Part shown: positions 17,951-27,522 of the stretch, one piece after another
Layout: the number at the start of each line of letters is the position of its first letter
Position numbering within the stretch: position 1 is the first letter of the stretch
Assembly: GCA_016756695.1 (NCBI GenBank)
Contig: CP066701.1
Location: 2,012,001-2,076,000 of the forward strand
DNA length: 64,000 nt
Source of the DNA: Heyndrickxia sporothermodurans
GTDB lineage: Bacteria; Bacillota; Bacilli; Bacillales; Bacillaceae_C
Direction of reading: 5' to 3'
Program-made: the position numbers and the translations under genes
The notes under the pieces: generated by a model
Told to the model about the DNA's origin: nothing
What the model saw: the letters and a program-made list of their open reading frames with translations, nothing else
Database searches by the model: none

Positions 17951-19024
17951 ATGAATACGTCCTATGAAACGATTATCATTGGAGGAGGAGTCATTGGAAA
18001 TAGTATTGCCTACCATCTTTCTGAACGATATAAAGAGGGTGTCCTCGTAATCGACAAAAAATATCCCCTTTCCGGTACTTCGGGGTCCACTCAAGCTTGG
18101 GTTTGGGTACATAATAAAACGCCATCGTCCTATGCTGAATTTAGTATGTATAGTGCTGAACTATATCCCTATTTATCAAAAAAAATAGGTGATGTGGAAT
18201 ATAAAAGAACGGGTGGACTCTCCCCGTTTTTTAATGAAAAAGATCGAGATAAGGCCAAACGATTGGCGGAATCGTATCGTGAAATTGGTATTAAAATAAA
18301 GGTTTTATCACGGGAAGAAGTGATTGAAAAGGAACCTTCCATTAATCCAAATGTTGCTGGGGCTACGTTTAGCAAAATCGATGGAAATGTGAATCCCTTC
18401 AGACTTGTCGATATGTATATGAGAGCGGCTAAGAAAAATGGTATCGAGTATTCTTATTATAATGAAGTAATCGATATTCAAAAGAAAAACGATCAATTTA
18501 TCGTTTTTACCAAAAAGGGCGAGTACACTTGTAAAAACGTCATCTTAGCTGGGGGCACATGGTCACGGGAATTGGGAAAAATGCTAGGCGTCCATATTCC
18601 AGTAAACCAAGTAAGAGGGCAAATTCTTGTAACCGAACCTCTAAAGCCATTTATCAATTATACGATCAGTGGAATGAGACAAGCGAATAATGGGGAAGTG
18701 TTAATTGGTTATTCCATGGAAGAGGCCGGTTTTAATCGTTCCACTACATTAGACGTTATGCAGGAAACGGCAAATATGGCTATGTATTATATTCCTGATC
18801 TTGGCAAGGCAAAGGTTGTCCGAGCTTTTTCAGGTATTCGTGCTGTCCCGGAAGATGGGCTGCCGATTATTGGGAAAGTTCCCTCTGTCGAAAATCTTTA
18901 TGTCGCTACCATGCATAGTGGGATCACGCTTTCTCCTTTAGTAGGGACATTAATGACAGAATTATTAGTCGACGGAGATACATCCTTATCGATTGCCCCA
19001 TATTCGATAGAAAGGTTTAAATAA
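17951..19024 (+). CDS. Catalytic FAD subunit of an amine/opine oxidase (HcnC/DadA-like)
   Basis: A 357-aa DAO-family flavoprotein with the dinucleotide-binding motif IGGGVIGNSIAYHLSE. The central VNQVRGQILVTEP and C-terminal IRAVPEDGLPIIGKVP...MHSGITLSP are typical of glycine-oxidase, sarcosine-oxidase and HcnC proteins. It would oxidise the carbon-nitrogen bond of the imported substrate and pass electrons to its iron-sulfur partners. It starts one base after the BFD gene. HcnC-type enzymes act on glycine and opine oxidases on N-carboxyalkyl amino acids. The malate synthase downstream suggests that glyoxylate is a product. Confidence 0.85.
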   Translation: MNTSYETIIIGGGVIGNSIAYHLSERYKEGVLVIDKKYPLSGTSGSTQAWVWVHNKTPSSYAEFSMYSAELYPYLSKKIGDVEYKRTGGLSPFFNEKDRDKAKRLAESYREIGIKIKVLSREEVIEKEPSINPNVAGATFSKIDGNVNPFRLVDMYMRAAKKNGIEYSYYNEVIDIQKKNDQFIVFTKKGEYTCKNVILAGGTWSRELGKMLGVHIPVNQVRGQILVTEPLKPFINYTISGMRQANNGEVLIGYSMEEAGFNRSTTLDVMQETANMAMYYIPDLGKAKVVRAFSGIRAVPEDGLPIIGKVPSVENLYVATMHSGITLSPLVGTLMTELLVDGDTSLSIAPYSIERFK

Positions 19025-19039
19025 GGAGGAAAAGAGACG

Positions 19040-21217
19040 ATGAAGGATTTTGTAAAAGTAGGTAATTTACAAGTGGCACAAGTACTCTATGAATTTATTA
19101 ATGCAGAAGCGCTTCCTGGAAGTAAGGTGGATCAGGAGCAGTTTTGGTCCGGTTTAGAAACCCTTATAAAAGATTTGACTCCAAAAAACAGGGAATTATT
19201 GGCCCAACGCGATGATTTACAAAACAAAATCAATTCATGGCACCGTGAAAATAAAGAGTTTGATTTTAATAAATATCAATCATTCTTGCAAGAAATTGGT
19301 TACTTAGAGCCAGAGGTTGATGATTTTAATATAACGACGGAAAATGTCGATGATGAAGTAGCGATTCAAGCAGGACCACAGCTTGTCGTACCAGTTGATA
19401 ATGCACGCTATGCACTGAATGCCGCAAATGCACGATGGGGAAGTCTCTACGATGCATTGTACGGGACGGATGCGATCAGTGAGGAAGCGGGAGCCCAGCA
19501 AGGAGGAAGCTATAACCCCATTCGAGGGGAGAAGGTCATTCAATTTGCGAGAGAGTTTCTTGATCAAGCAGTCCCATTAAAAGAAGCTTCCCATCGTAAT
19601 GCGGTCAAATATTCTATTGTTGAAGGGAAATTATCTGTTTTACTTAGTGATGGACAAACGACTCGTCTCCAAGATGAATCTAAATGTATTGGCTACCAAG
19701 GAGCAGCAGGGGAGCCGTCCGCTATTTTATTGAAAAATAATAGTCTTCATCTAGAAATTCAAATCGACCGTACCCATCCAATTGGTCAGACAGATGAAGC
19801 GGGGATTAAAGACATCCTTTTGGAAGCAGCATTAACGACGATTATGGATTGTGAAGATTCGGTCGCTGCAGTAGATGCTGAGGACAAGGTGCTTGTATAT
19901 CGAAATTGGCTTGGATTAATGAAAGGTGATTTACGTGCAACTTTTAAAAAAGGGAGCCAAACAATCACTAGAACGCTTAATCCTGATCGCGTGTATACGG
20001 CTGTTACAGGTGAGGAAATTCATTTAAAGGGCCGTTCACTCATGTTTGTTCGAAATGTAGGACATTTAATGACTAGTAACATGATCGTAGACCAGGACGG
20101 TAAGGAAGTTCCCGAAGGAATGTTAGATGCCGTGTTTACGAGTTTATTAGCCAAACATTCTCTACTTGGGAATGGAAACTATCAAAACTCTTCAAAGGAT
20201 TCGGTCTATATCGTAAAGCCAAAAATGCATGGATCACAGGAAGTAGCATTTAGTAATGAAATTTTTGACCGAGTGGAGGACCTACTTGGGCTTAAGCGAA
20301 ACACGTTAAAAATTGGTGTGATGGATGAGGAACGCCGTACATCAGTAAACTTGAAAGCTTGCATTCGTGAAGTGAAGGATCGAATTGTCTTCATTAATAC
20401 AGGGTTCTTAGATCGAACTGGGGACGAAATTCATACATCAATGGAAATCGGCCCAATGATTCGTAAAAATAACATGAAATCATCGAAATGGCTGCAGGCG
20501 TATGAGAAATCTAATGTAATGGTTGGTTTAGAGAGTGGACTTAAAGGCCGCTCACAAATTGGTAAAGGAATGTGGGCGATGCCAGATTTAATGGCTGACA
20601 TGTTAAAACAAAAAATCGGCCATGTAGAAGCAGGTGCAAATACGGCTTGGGTCCCATCACCAACGGCCGCTACCTTGCACGTACTTCACTATCATCAAGT
20701 GGATGTGACAAAAGTGCAGAAAGAGCTGGAAAAAGAGGACGGGGATTTGCTACGTGATATTCTCACCATACCGGTAGCCGATCAGATTGATTGGAGTCCA
20801 GAAGAGATTCAACAGGAATTGGACAACAATGCACAAGGTATTCTTGGATATGTTGTTCGCTGGGTAGAACAAGGAATTGGCTGTTCCAAAGTACCGGATA
20901 TTAATAATGTTGGATTAATGGAAGATCGAGCAACTCTACGAATTTCGAGTCAACATATCGCGAACTGGCTCCATCACGGAATATGCACAAAGGATCAAGT
21001 TCTAGAAACGTTACAGCGAATGGCAAAAGTAGTGGATAAACAGAATGCAGGAGATGCTAAATACCATCCTATGGCGGAAGATTACGCCAACTCTATCGCC
21101 TTTCAAGCTGCCTGTGACCTTGTTTTTAAAGGCTATGATCAACCAAATGGATATACCGAACCAATTTTACATCGTCGCCGTTTAGAAGCGAAGGCGAAAT
21201 TTGCTGTGAAACAATAA
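19040..21217 (+). CDS. glcB: Malate synthase G
   Basis: A 725-aa protein of full malate synthase G length. It contains the N-terminal helical clasp, the [18 protein letters not shown] active-site segment with acidic Mg2+ ligands, [27 protein letters not shown] with the catalytic Arg, and [25 protein letters not shown]. It condenses glyoxylate with acetyl-CoA to give malate. The spacing to the oxidase gene is 15 bases, with GGAGGA as ribosome binding site. No isocitrate lyase is nearby, so glyoxylate probably comes from the upstream oxidase. Confidence 0.96.
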   Translation: MKDFVKVGNLQVAQVLYEFINAEALPGSKVDQEQFWSGLETLIKDLTPKNRELLAQRDDLQNKINSWHRENKEFDFNKYQSFLQEIGYLEPEVDDFNITTENVDDEVAIQAGPQLVVPVDNARYALNAANARWGSLYDALYGTDAISEEAGAQQGGSYNPIRGEKVIQFAREFLDQAVPLKEASHRNAVKYSIVEGKLSVLLSDGQTTRLQDESKCIGYQGAAGEPSAILLKNNSLHLEIQIDRTHPIGQTDEAGIKDILLEAALTTIMDCEDSVAAVDAEDKVLVYRNWLGLMKGDLRATFKKGSQTITRTLNPDRVYTAVTGEEIHLKGRSLMFVRNVGHLMTSNMIVDQDGKEVPEGMLDAVFTSLLAKHSLLGNGNYQNSSKDSVYIVKPKMHGSQEVAFSNEIFDRVEDLLGLKRNTLKIGVMDEERRTSVNLKACIREVKDRIVFINTGFLDRTGDEIHTSMEIGPMIRKNNMKSSKWLQAYEKSNVMVGLESGLKGRSQIGKGMWAMPDLMADMLKQKIGHVEAGANTAWVPSPTAATLHVLHYHQVDVTKVQKELEKEDGDLLRDILTIPVADQIDWSPEEIQQELDNNAQGILGYVVRWVEQGIGCSKVPDINNVGLMEDRATLRISSQHIANWLHHGICTKDQVLETLQRMAKVVDKQNAGDAKYHPMAEDYANSIAFQAACDLVFKGYDQPNGYTEPILHRRRLEAKAKFAVKQ

Positions 21218-21288
21218 TAGACAATCGAGGGCATTCTACATATAGGATGCTCTTATTTGAAGACTAGTCGATAGGAGGAGTATGTACA

Positions 21289-22059
21289 TTGAAATTTACT
21301 AGATTTCAAGCTGATTCTACCGTTTATACGGGTGTGATGACAGAGGGAGCCGTTAAAGAAATAAAAGGGAATATATTTGGGGATTGGGAATTTACAGGTA
21401 AGGAATTCGTAGGAAATGAGGTGAAATTATTGGCCCCCTTAGAGCCCAATCAGATCATTGGAATAGGAGCAAACTATGTTTCAAAAGTGGATGATTTACC
21501 TAGTGAACTTCCGGACATTCCTGTATTCTTCTTTAAACCAACATCATCTGTTATCGGAACGGGGGAAAGCATTGTCATTCCAGAAGGAATTGACCAAGTA
21601 AAATTTGAATCGGAATTGGCGATTATCATCGGAAAGCAAGCAAAAAATATACATGAAACAGAAGTGCTAGAATACATATTTGGCTATACGGTTGCCAATG
21701 ATGTAACAGCTCCCCAATATTTTCACCAAGATGGACATTGGACCATCGGCAAATCGTTTGATACATTTACACCTTTAGGGCCGGTTATTGAAACGGAACT
21801 CGACCCATTCCAAATTCGCGTTGAAGCAAGACTAAATGATATAGAAAAGCAAAATAGTGCAACCGAATTAATGATTATTCCGATCCGTAAGATGATTTCC
21901 TATCTTTCAACCGTCATGACCCTTAAACCAGGTGACGTAATCTTAACAGGAAGCCCTGTCGGTGCAGAATTCGTGGAAGAAGGAGACGTGATTGAATGTG
22001 AAATTAAAGAGATTGGTAGACTTCAAAATAGTTTTGTAACGGCAAATATACTTACCTGA
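21289..22059 (+). CDS. Fumarylacetoacetate hydrolase family protein
   Basis: A 256-aa FAH-fold enzyme. The core begins IIGIGANYVSKVDDL and includes the metal-binding FESELAIIIGKQAK, the GYTVANDVTAPQY segment, KSFDTFTPLGPVI and the LKPGDVILTGSPVG tail. Family members hydrolyse or decarboxylate 2-oxo acids such as oxaloacetate, acylpyruvates or hydroxyhepta-dienedioates. As last gene before a strong terminator it probably processes a keto-acid product of the same pathway. GGAGGAG precedes the TTG start. Confidence 0.88.
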   Translation: MKFTRFQADSTVYTGVMTEGAVKEIKGNIFGDWEFTGKEFVGNEVKLLAPLEPNQIIGIGANYVSKVDDLPSELPDIPVFFFKPTSSVIGTGESIVIPEGIDQVKFESELAIIIGKQAKNIHETEVLEYIFGYTVANDVTAPQYFHQDGHWTIGKSFDTFTPLGPVIETELDPFQIRVEARLNDIEKQNSATELMIIPIRKMISYLSTVMTLKPGDVILTGSPVGAEFVEEGDVIECEIKEIGRLQNSFVTANILT

Positions 22060-22085
22060 TTGGGATTTGGACCGAGCCCACTGTT

Positions 22086-22119
22086 AGTCCTTACTGGAAT
22101 GTAAGGACTGTTTTTTTTT
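22086..22119 (+). terminator. Rho-independent terminator of the oxidase-glcB operon
   Basis: AGTCCTTAC (22086-22094) pairs with GTAAGGACT (22101-22109) and is followed by G and nine T. This marks the end of the operon that begins at 12279. Confidence 0.9.
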
Positions 22120-22181
22120 ATTGGATAAATTATTATATAGTAGGGAACGCTAACAACTATCTGTTTTTTAGGAGGAATATG

Positions 22182-23363
22182 ATGTATCATCTTTTTTCGC
22201 ATAATGATTTGGATGGAGTGGGCTGCGGAATTATTGCCAAGCTGGCTTTAGGAAATCAAGTCTCCGTCAGCTATAATTCAATTGCGAGGCTTAATCATTC
22301 GGTAGCACATTTTCTTGAAAATGCTACAGGCAACGAGCGATTGATCATTACTGACTTGTCCGTAAATGAGGATAATGAAAAGAAAATAAATGAGTATGTG
22401 GCAGGCGGTGGAAAGGCGTTATTAATTGATCATCATAAATCGGCTTTGCATTTGAATGAGCATTCTTGGGCGGCTGTAACAGTAGAGCAAGAAGACGGAA
22501 AACTGACATCCGCAACTTCACTTCTGTATGACTATTTAGTGGAACAAGGGCTGTTAACGAAAACAAAGAGTGCTGATGAATTCGTTGAATTGGTGAGACA
22601 GTACGATACGTGGGAATGGGATGCTAATCAGAATTTCATGGCGAAGCAGCTTAATGATTTGTTTTTCATGATTAGTATCGAGGAATTTGAAGAAAAAATC
22701 CTTTCCAAACTTGAGGACGATGAGCCTTTCCAATTCGATGAAATCGAAAGCAAGTTGCTTCATGTAGAAGAAAGCAGGGTAACACGATACATAAACAGAA
22801 AGAAACGGGAAGTTTATCAAATGACCATTGACGACCATTTAGTCGGGGTTGTCCACGCGGAAAACTATCATTCGGAGTTAGGAAATGAATTATCGAAGGA
22901 ATTTACACATCTCGACTATATCGCGATGGTCATGGTCGGTGGTAAACGAATCAGCCTTCGAACAATTCATGATAATGTGGATGTATCCGAAATCGCGGCA
23001 CTATATGACGGAGGTGGTCATCGCAAAGCATCAGGTTGTAATTTAACAGAAAAGGCATTCAAGCAATTCGTTGAACAGACATTTTACTCCGAACCGTTGA
23101 AGCGCGATGCATACAACAATCAATATAATCTAAAAGGCTCTCCGGATGGCTCGTTCTATAAAGGTAAAAATGATGAAGCGATATTTGTTTATCAGAAAGG
23201 CAAAGGGGACTGGCAGATTAAAGTGAATCAAAAGCCACTTGAAACAGACTTTCCTTCTTTTGAGGCAGCGGAAAAGTATCTGAAGAAGGAATACTTTGCT
23301 ACATTGGTTCGTGATGCGGAGTGGATTGATCATTTGATGGGATTTTCACCTTATAAAAAATAA
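22182..23363 (+). CDS. nrnB: DHH-family oligoribonuclease NrnB (YngD-like)
   Basis: A 393-aa cytoplasmic phosphoesterase with DHH-superfamily motifs: FSHNDLDGVGCG (motif I), IITDLSV (II), LLIDHHKS (III, the DHH motif) and, in the DHHA1 part, YDGGGHRKASGC, which binds RNA ends. Length and motifs match Bacillus NrnB, which degrades very short RNAs (nanoRNAs). The second of two adjacent ATGs has AGGAGG 6 bases upstream and is preferred. It is transcribed alone, between two terminators. Confidence 0.9.
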   Translation: MYHLFSHNDLDGVGCGIIAKLALGNQVSVSYNSIARLNHSVAHFLENATGNERLIITDLSVNEDNEKKINEYVAGGGKALLIDHHKSALHLNEHSWAAVTVEQEDGKLTSATSLLYDYLVEQGLLTKTKSADEFVELVRQYDTWEWDANQNFMAKQLNDLFFMISIEEFEEKILSKLEDDEPFQFDEIESKLLHVEESRVTRYINRKKREVYQMTIDDHLVGVVHAENYHSELGNELSKEFTHLDYIAMVMVGGKRISLRTIHDNVDVSEIAALYDGGGHRKASGCNLTEKAFKQFVEQTFYSEPLKRDAYNNQYNLKGSPDGSFYKGKNDEAIFVYQKGKGDWQIKVNQKPLETDFPSFEAAEKYLKKEYFATLVRDAEWIDHLMGFSPYKK

Positions 23364-23366
23364 ACA

Positions 23367-23400
23367 TAAACCGCAGAAAGTAGTAATTTTCTGCGGTTTA
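23367..23400. terminator. Bidirectional terminator between nrnB and the PIG-L gene
   Basis: TAAACCGCAGAAA (23367-23379) pairs perfectly with 23388-23400. It sits between converging genes. The minus-strand side is followed by a T-rich run, the plus side only by ATCT. Confidence 0.75.
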
Positions 23401-23485
23401 ATCTAACAACGGTATTAATTGATGAATCGCGGTCTCAAATTAGAAAAAACAAACTGTGGACAGTGAAACACATCGCATATTACGA

Positions 23486-25996
23486 TTATTTATTGTTACC
23501 ATAACTAATTAGGTTTGTGAAGATTCGGTATCCTCCTGGAACTTGGTCTTGGATTTGGCGATAGAATACAAGATTGGTATATAGATAGGTTCCTTTTCCA
23601 TATTTCGCCATGAGGATGCCTCCTGTAAATGGATCTTCGTTTGGATCGGCCATGCTTACAAAGGTTTCAAATTGATTATCCCATTCCATCGGGTAATAGA
23701 GACCTCGTTCTTGAATCCAGTTATCCCAGTCACTATCAGTAATTTTATTCGGATAATTGAATAATGGAGAATCTGGCTTTAGCACGGTCACTTTAGCGTT
23801 TTCATCTGTTACTCTCCAGCGAATGGATGGGTCGCCAATTTTCAACTTATAAGGTGTTGTTTGTAGCGGGTCCCAACGGTCACCTGGTTTATGATACTGA
23901 ACGACTAAATGTCCACCATCTTCTACATATTTTAGAAGGCGAGCATTATTTTGCAATAGATCATCACGTGACAGATACGCACGGATACCTGTTACGATAG
24001 TATCATATTGATTTAAGTCCCCAGTTGCAAGATCGGCTTCTGATAGTTTCGTAATATCGAATCCTGCGTTTGTTAAATAATCTGCTACTTTATCAAAACC
24101 ACTATCAATATATCCTACTTTTAAATGGTCCGGTTTTAGTAGTTCAAAAGCTACGCCTTTTAGTTCTGCAGGATATTGATAGTAAAAGGTACCAATGTGA
24201 TCATATTTTATTTCCTGAATCGTAGAGTCAAAGGATTTTCCGTTTACAGCTGTTACTGCAGATAGATTGAAATCACCTTCTTGGATGTTTTTTGGTGGTG
24301 CGAGTTTGAATGTTACTTCTTTTTCTTCTAGCTTTTTATCAAAATTTACCTTTGATGTTTGAGGTGAAACCTTCCATCCAGCAGGGATTTTTAAGCGGAC
24401 GGATGAGCTTGTTTTTCCTTCCCGGTAGTTTTTGAGCTTAACGATAACGGGAATTTCCTTTTGAACGTTCGCTGTATTTACAACAATATTTTCAGGTGAT
24501 AATGTTGCGCTTACATCAGGAAGTACCGCTACAGTACCTTCTAATTCTTGAACATGCACCGTTTTTGTTCCTGATGATTCATATTGTATATTGGCTTGGA
24601 TAGCAGGTTGTTTGTATGCATGATAGTACTCAGCATCTTTTGGAACCTTCACCTCAAATGAAAGATTTAATTTTTTTCCCGGTTTTAAATCCTTGCTTCC
24701 GGTCTTACTTTTTACTTTCCAACCTTTTGGTACGTTTAGTGAAACATTTACCTTTTTAAGTTTTTGTTTTCCATTGTTATTTAAGCTCACTTGGACTGTT
24801 GTTTTTTGCCCTTTTGTAAGTATGTTTGATTGTGCTTTTGCAGTTACTTCTAAATTTGAAGAGATGATGCTTGCAGTTTGAAGTTGTTCTTCTTTAAGTG
24901 AAAACTTATGAAGCAGATCGGCTTTCATTTCTTTATTTAACTTTGCTTTCTTCGTTTTCTTTACTAGATTTCTTACATCTTTCAATGCTTTTTGCGTTTT
25001 TATAAAAATACGGTCTCGATTTGGATAGGAATGAATGATTTGGTTAAGTTCTTGTTGGAATTTTGTGAATTGTCTTTTTAAACCTTTTTCTTTTGCAGGA
25101 AGGGTTTGTGCCCATTCAAAAAAATTATAAGGAATACCTGCAAAAAGTTCATTGCTGTTTTTGGATTGAACAGCGGAGTACAGTAACTCTAATTTAAATT
25201 GCCTTGGTTCTGCTGGAATATCAGAGCCCATTCCTTGGCTTTTATGCATATAACGTGACTGTTCACCAAGCTGTGGATAGGTCATTCCATAAATTGGATC
25301 ATACATCCCAATTTCTAAAGTCGTTGTGACAGGATCTTTAGAACCTGATGGTAAGTACAGCTTTTTAATTTGCCAAGTAGACAAACCTTCTTTTAATTGA
25401 TCTGGAAATACAGTGGGATCAGCAGCATCCTTAAATGCGCGTTCACTGAGAATTTCCATTGTTCTGTGGTGCCCATGTTGGGTGTCATCATTACGGAAGG
25501 AAGGCATAACGATATCCGGCTGGTAAGTACGTATGAATCTAATTAAACGTTCGTAAGTTAACTTTTCTCCCCATTTGCTTAACGTTTCTTCCGGAGTTTT
25601 TGAAAATCCAAAGTCATAAATAGAATCAGAGGTAGTCTCACTTAAATGATAGGCTTTTACACCGGTGATTTTAGCCGCTTCAATCATTTCGCGTGATCGA
25701 ATAATGCCGAGTGCATTACCTAGCTCATCTCCAATTTCATTTTGTCCACCTTCTCCACGATTGGCGATAAGACTTGATGTTTTCACACCTAATCCTCGTG
25801 ATAAGTAAGCTAGAAAGTCACTTCGCTCATCATCGGGATGGGCACCCGTATTTAAAAAGGTAACCGTTGTTTCAAGTGGCTTTACGGCATTCCATAAATC
25901 TACATCCACTTTTTTTGCTTCTTTTGCGTTCCCGTTTAGAGGAATAATAGTAACCGCCAATAAAATGGATAGCAATGCATATAATAGTTTCTTCAC
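23486..25996 (-). CDS. Secreted PIG-L (LmbE-like) N-deacetylase with accessory beta domains
   Basis: About 836 aa. A signal peptide (KKLLYALLSILLAVTIIPLNGNA) is followed by a PIG-L domain with the zinc motif AHPDDERSD at ~52-60 and the distal HGHHRT at ~175. Residues ~390-620 contain two NEW3/fibronectin-like beta domains (LKKVNVSLNVPKGWKV; RLKIPAGWKVSP). The C-terminal ~200 residues resemble a glutamine-amidotransferase-like fold (YDTIVTGIRAYL; YVEDGGHLVVQYH). I start at the GTG preceded by AAAGGGG, not the ATG 18 bases earlier. PIG-L enzymes remove acetyl from GlcNAc-type sugars. It is divergent from, and probably controlled by, the ROK regulator. Confidence 0.88.
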   Translation of the reverse strand: MKKLLYALLSILLAVTIIPLNGNAKEAKKVDVDLWNAVKPLETTVTFLNTGAHPDDERSDFLAYLSRGLGVKTSSLIANRGEGGQNEIGDELGNALGIIRSREMIEAAKITGVKAYHLSETTSDSIYDFGFSKTPEETLSKWGEKLTYERLIRFIRTYQPDIVMPSFRNDDTQHGHHRTMEILSERAFKDAADPTVFPDQLKEGLSTWQIKKLYLPSGSKDPVTTTLEIGMYDPIYGMTYPQLGEQSRYMHKSQGMGSDIPAEPRQFKLELLYSAVQSKNSNELFAGIPYNFFEWAQTLPAKEKGLKRQFTKFQQELNQIIHSYPNRDRIFIKTQKALKDVRNLVKKTKKAKLNKEMKADLLHKFSLKEEQLQTASIISSNLEVTAKAQSNILTKGQKTTVQVSLNNNGKQKLKKVNVSLNVPKGWKVKSKTGSKDLKPGKKLNLSFEVKVPKDAEYYHAYKQPAIQANIQYESSGTKTVHVQELEGTVAVLPDVSATLSPENIVVNTANVQKEIPVIVKLKNYREGKTSSSVRLKIPAGWKVSPQTSKVNFDKKLEEKEVTFKLAPPKNIQEGDFNLSAVTAVNGKSFDSTIQEIKYDHIGTFYYQYPAELKGVAFELLKPDHLKVGYIDSGFDKVADYLTNAGFDITKLSEADLATGDLNQYDTIVTGIRAYLSRDDLLQNNARLLKYVEDGGHLVVQYHKPGDRWDPLQTTPYKLKIGDPSIRWRVTDENAKVTVLKPDSPLFNYPNKITDSDWDNWIQERGLYYPMEWDNQFETFVSMADPNEDPFTGGILMAKYGKGTYLYTNLVFYRQIQDQVPGGYRIFTNLISYGNNK

Positions 25997-26018
25997 TTGT
26001 GTAACCCCTTTCATTTTT

Positions 26019-26115
26019 TTAGTTAAGGTTTTAAATGTAAGTCACCCCTTTTGTCCTAGGTATTTAGTAGGTTAGTTAATATTCCTAACTAACAGGACCA
26101 AAAAACCTTAACTAA
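26019..26115. promoter_or_regulatory. Nested inverted repeats, likely ROK-regulator operator region
   Basis: Three inverted repeats are nested around one centre: 26019-26032 with 26102-26115 (14 bp perfect), 26053-26057 with 26094-26098, and GTTAGTT (26071-26077) with AACTAAC (26087-26093). More TTAGTTA and CTAACTAA half-sites continue to 26287. ROK/XylR repressors bind TTAGTTT-type palindromes, so this is probably the shared operator of the two divergent genes. Confidence 0.55.
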
Positions 26116-26228
26116 TAAATAACATATCGATTGAATAATGTAAATACTCTTTATTTTTTAAAAAAGTAATTAAAACCTAACTAACTAATCCGAATAGGTT
26201 TGTAAATAAAAATATTCAAAAAATATAT

Positions 26229-26242
26229 TGTAAACGTTTTCT
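26229..26242. promoter_or_regulatory. CcpA catabolite-repression (cre) site
   Basis: TGTAAACGTTTTCT agrees with the cre consensus TGWAARCGYTWWCW. It lies about 70 bases before the ROK gene, with TATATT close downstream, so binding would repress the ROK gene and the operon behind it when preferred sugars are present. Confidence 0.65.
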
Positions 26243-26310
26243 GAATAGGTTATATTATCTTTAGTTAATTAGTAAACTTTACTAACCAAAAAGATTAGGG
26301 CAGTGATGTT

Positions 26311-27522
26311 ATGAGCTTAAAAGGAACACCGATGGAAATGAAATCTATCAATAAAAAAAGAGTGCTTCAATGTATTCAAGACTTCGCTCCCATATCGAGA
26401 GCAGAGATTTCAGCAAAAATTAAAATTAGTAAACCAACTGTATCGATATTGGTGGATGAACTTATAAACGATAACTGGGTAATTGAAAAAGGAATTGGTG
26501 AAGCTTCCTCCCAAGGTGGGAGAAGACCGATACAATTATTTTTTAATCATAAGGCTGCTTATGTTATCGGAATCGATATTGGTGGAACAAAAGTAAAAAT
26601 AATCATCAGTGATTTAAGTGGCAATATTGTAGCTGAAAATAGTTTTAAAACAAATGAATATTTGGAAACGGGGTTGTTAAGTCACATTTCCAAGGAAGTG
26701 GATTGGCTAATCGATAAGGAAAAGATTGCCCAAGAAACGATCTTAGGAATGGGAGTGGGGATACCAGGAATCACCGATACAATTAGTGGTTTGGTAGTAG
26801 AGGCACCTAGCTTAAATTGGTTCAATTATTCCATTATAAACGAAGCGAAAAAATATTTCTCATTTCCAATTTATGCTGACAATGATGTGAATGTTGCTGC
26901 CCTTGGGGAACAATGGCTTGGCAAGGCCAAAAATAAGAATAATGTACTCTTTATTGCTATTGGGACAGGGATAGGATGCGGCATTATTATTAATAATCAA
27001 CTGTATCGTGGTTCCTCCAGTGCCGCTGGAGAAATGGGTTATATGGTAACTGATAAAAAAGATGTGAAAAGCAATTTTAAACCTGTTTTTTATCGATATG
27101 GCTATTTAGAAAGTGTAGCCGGAGGAAAATCAATTGGGGAAAAACTAACTGAGAAGATTCGAAACCAGAGTGAACATCCATTATTTGAAGCAGTAAAAAA
27201 CACTGATTTAAGTGCGGAAACTGCTTTTAAATTAGCACAAGCTGGTGACAAAATAGCCCAGCAAATTATAGATGACGCAACTGATCATTTAAGCTATGGA
27301 ATTGTCAATGCTGCCAGTTTGCTAAATCCGGAGATCATTATTTTAGGAGGTGGTGTTTCGAAATCAGCTGAACAAATTTTACCTAATGTACGTGAAATTG
27401 TGAATCAATATCTTCCGAGTTCAGTAGAAATCTACACATCACAGTTAGGGGACAACGCAGGGGTTTTAGGAGCTGTTTCACTATTTTTACGAGAACATGA
27501 AAGTATCATTAAACATTCATAG
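26311..27522 (+). CDS. ROK family transcriptional regulator (XylR/NagC type)
   Basis: A 403-aa repressor. The N-terminal helix-turn-helix (ISRAEISAKIKISKPTVSILVDELI) is followed by a ROK sugar-kinase-like domain starting VIGIDIGGTKVKIIISD, with AIGTGIGCGIIINNQLYRG and the C-terminal LNPEIIILGGGV. The ATG at 26332 has a better ribosome binding site (AAGGA, 6 bases) than 26311. Its TAG stop is hybrid: TA comes from the target duplication and G is the first base of IS copy 2. The uninterrupted stop would have been TAA, directly followed by the ribosome binding site of the substrate-binding protein gene now at 31235. Confidence 0.92.
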   Translation: MSLKGTPMEMKSINKKRVLQCIQDFAPISRAEISAKIKISKPTVSILVDELINDNWVIEKGIGEASSQGGRRPIQLFFNHKAAYVIGIDIGGTKVKIIISDLSGNIVAENSFKTNEYLETGLLSHISKEVDWLIDKEKIAQETILGMGVGIPGITDTISGLVVEAPSLNWFNYSIINEAKKYFSFPIYADNDVNVAALGEQWLGKAKNKNNVLFIAIGTGIGCGIIINNQLYRGSSSAAGEMGYMVTDKKDVKSNFKPVFYRYGYLESVAGGKSIGEKLTEKIRNQSEHPLFEAVKNTDLSAETAFKLAQAGDKIAQQIIDDATDHLSYGIVNAASLLNPEIIILGGGVSKSAEQILPNVREIVNQYLPSSVEIYTSQLGDNAGVLGAVSLFLREHESIIKHS

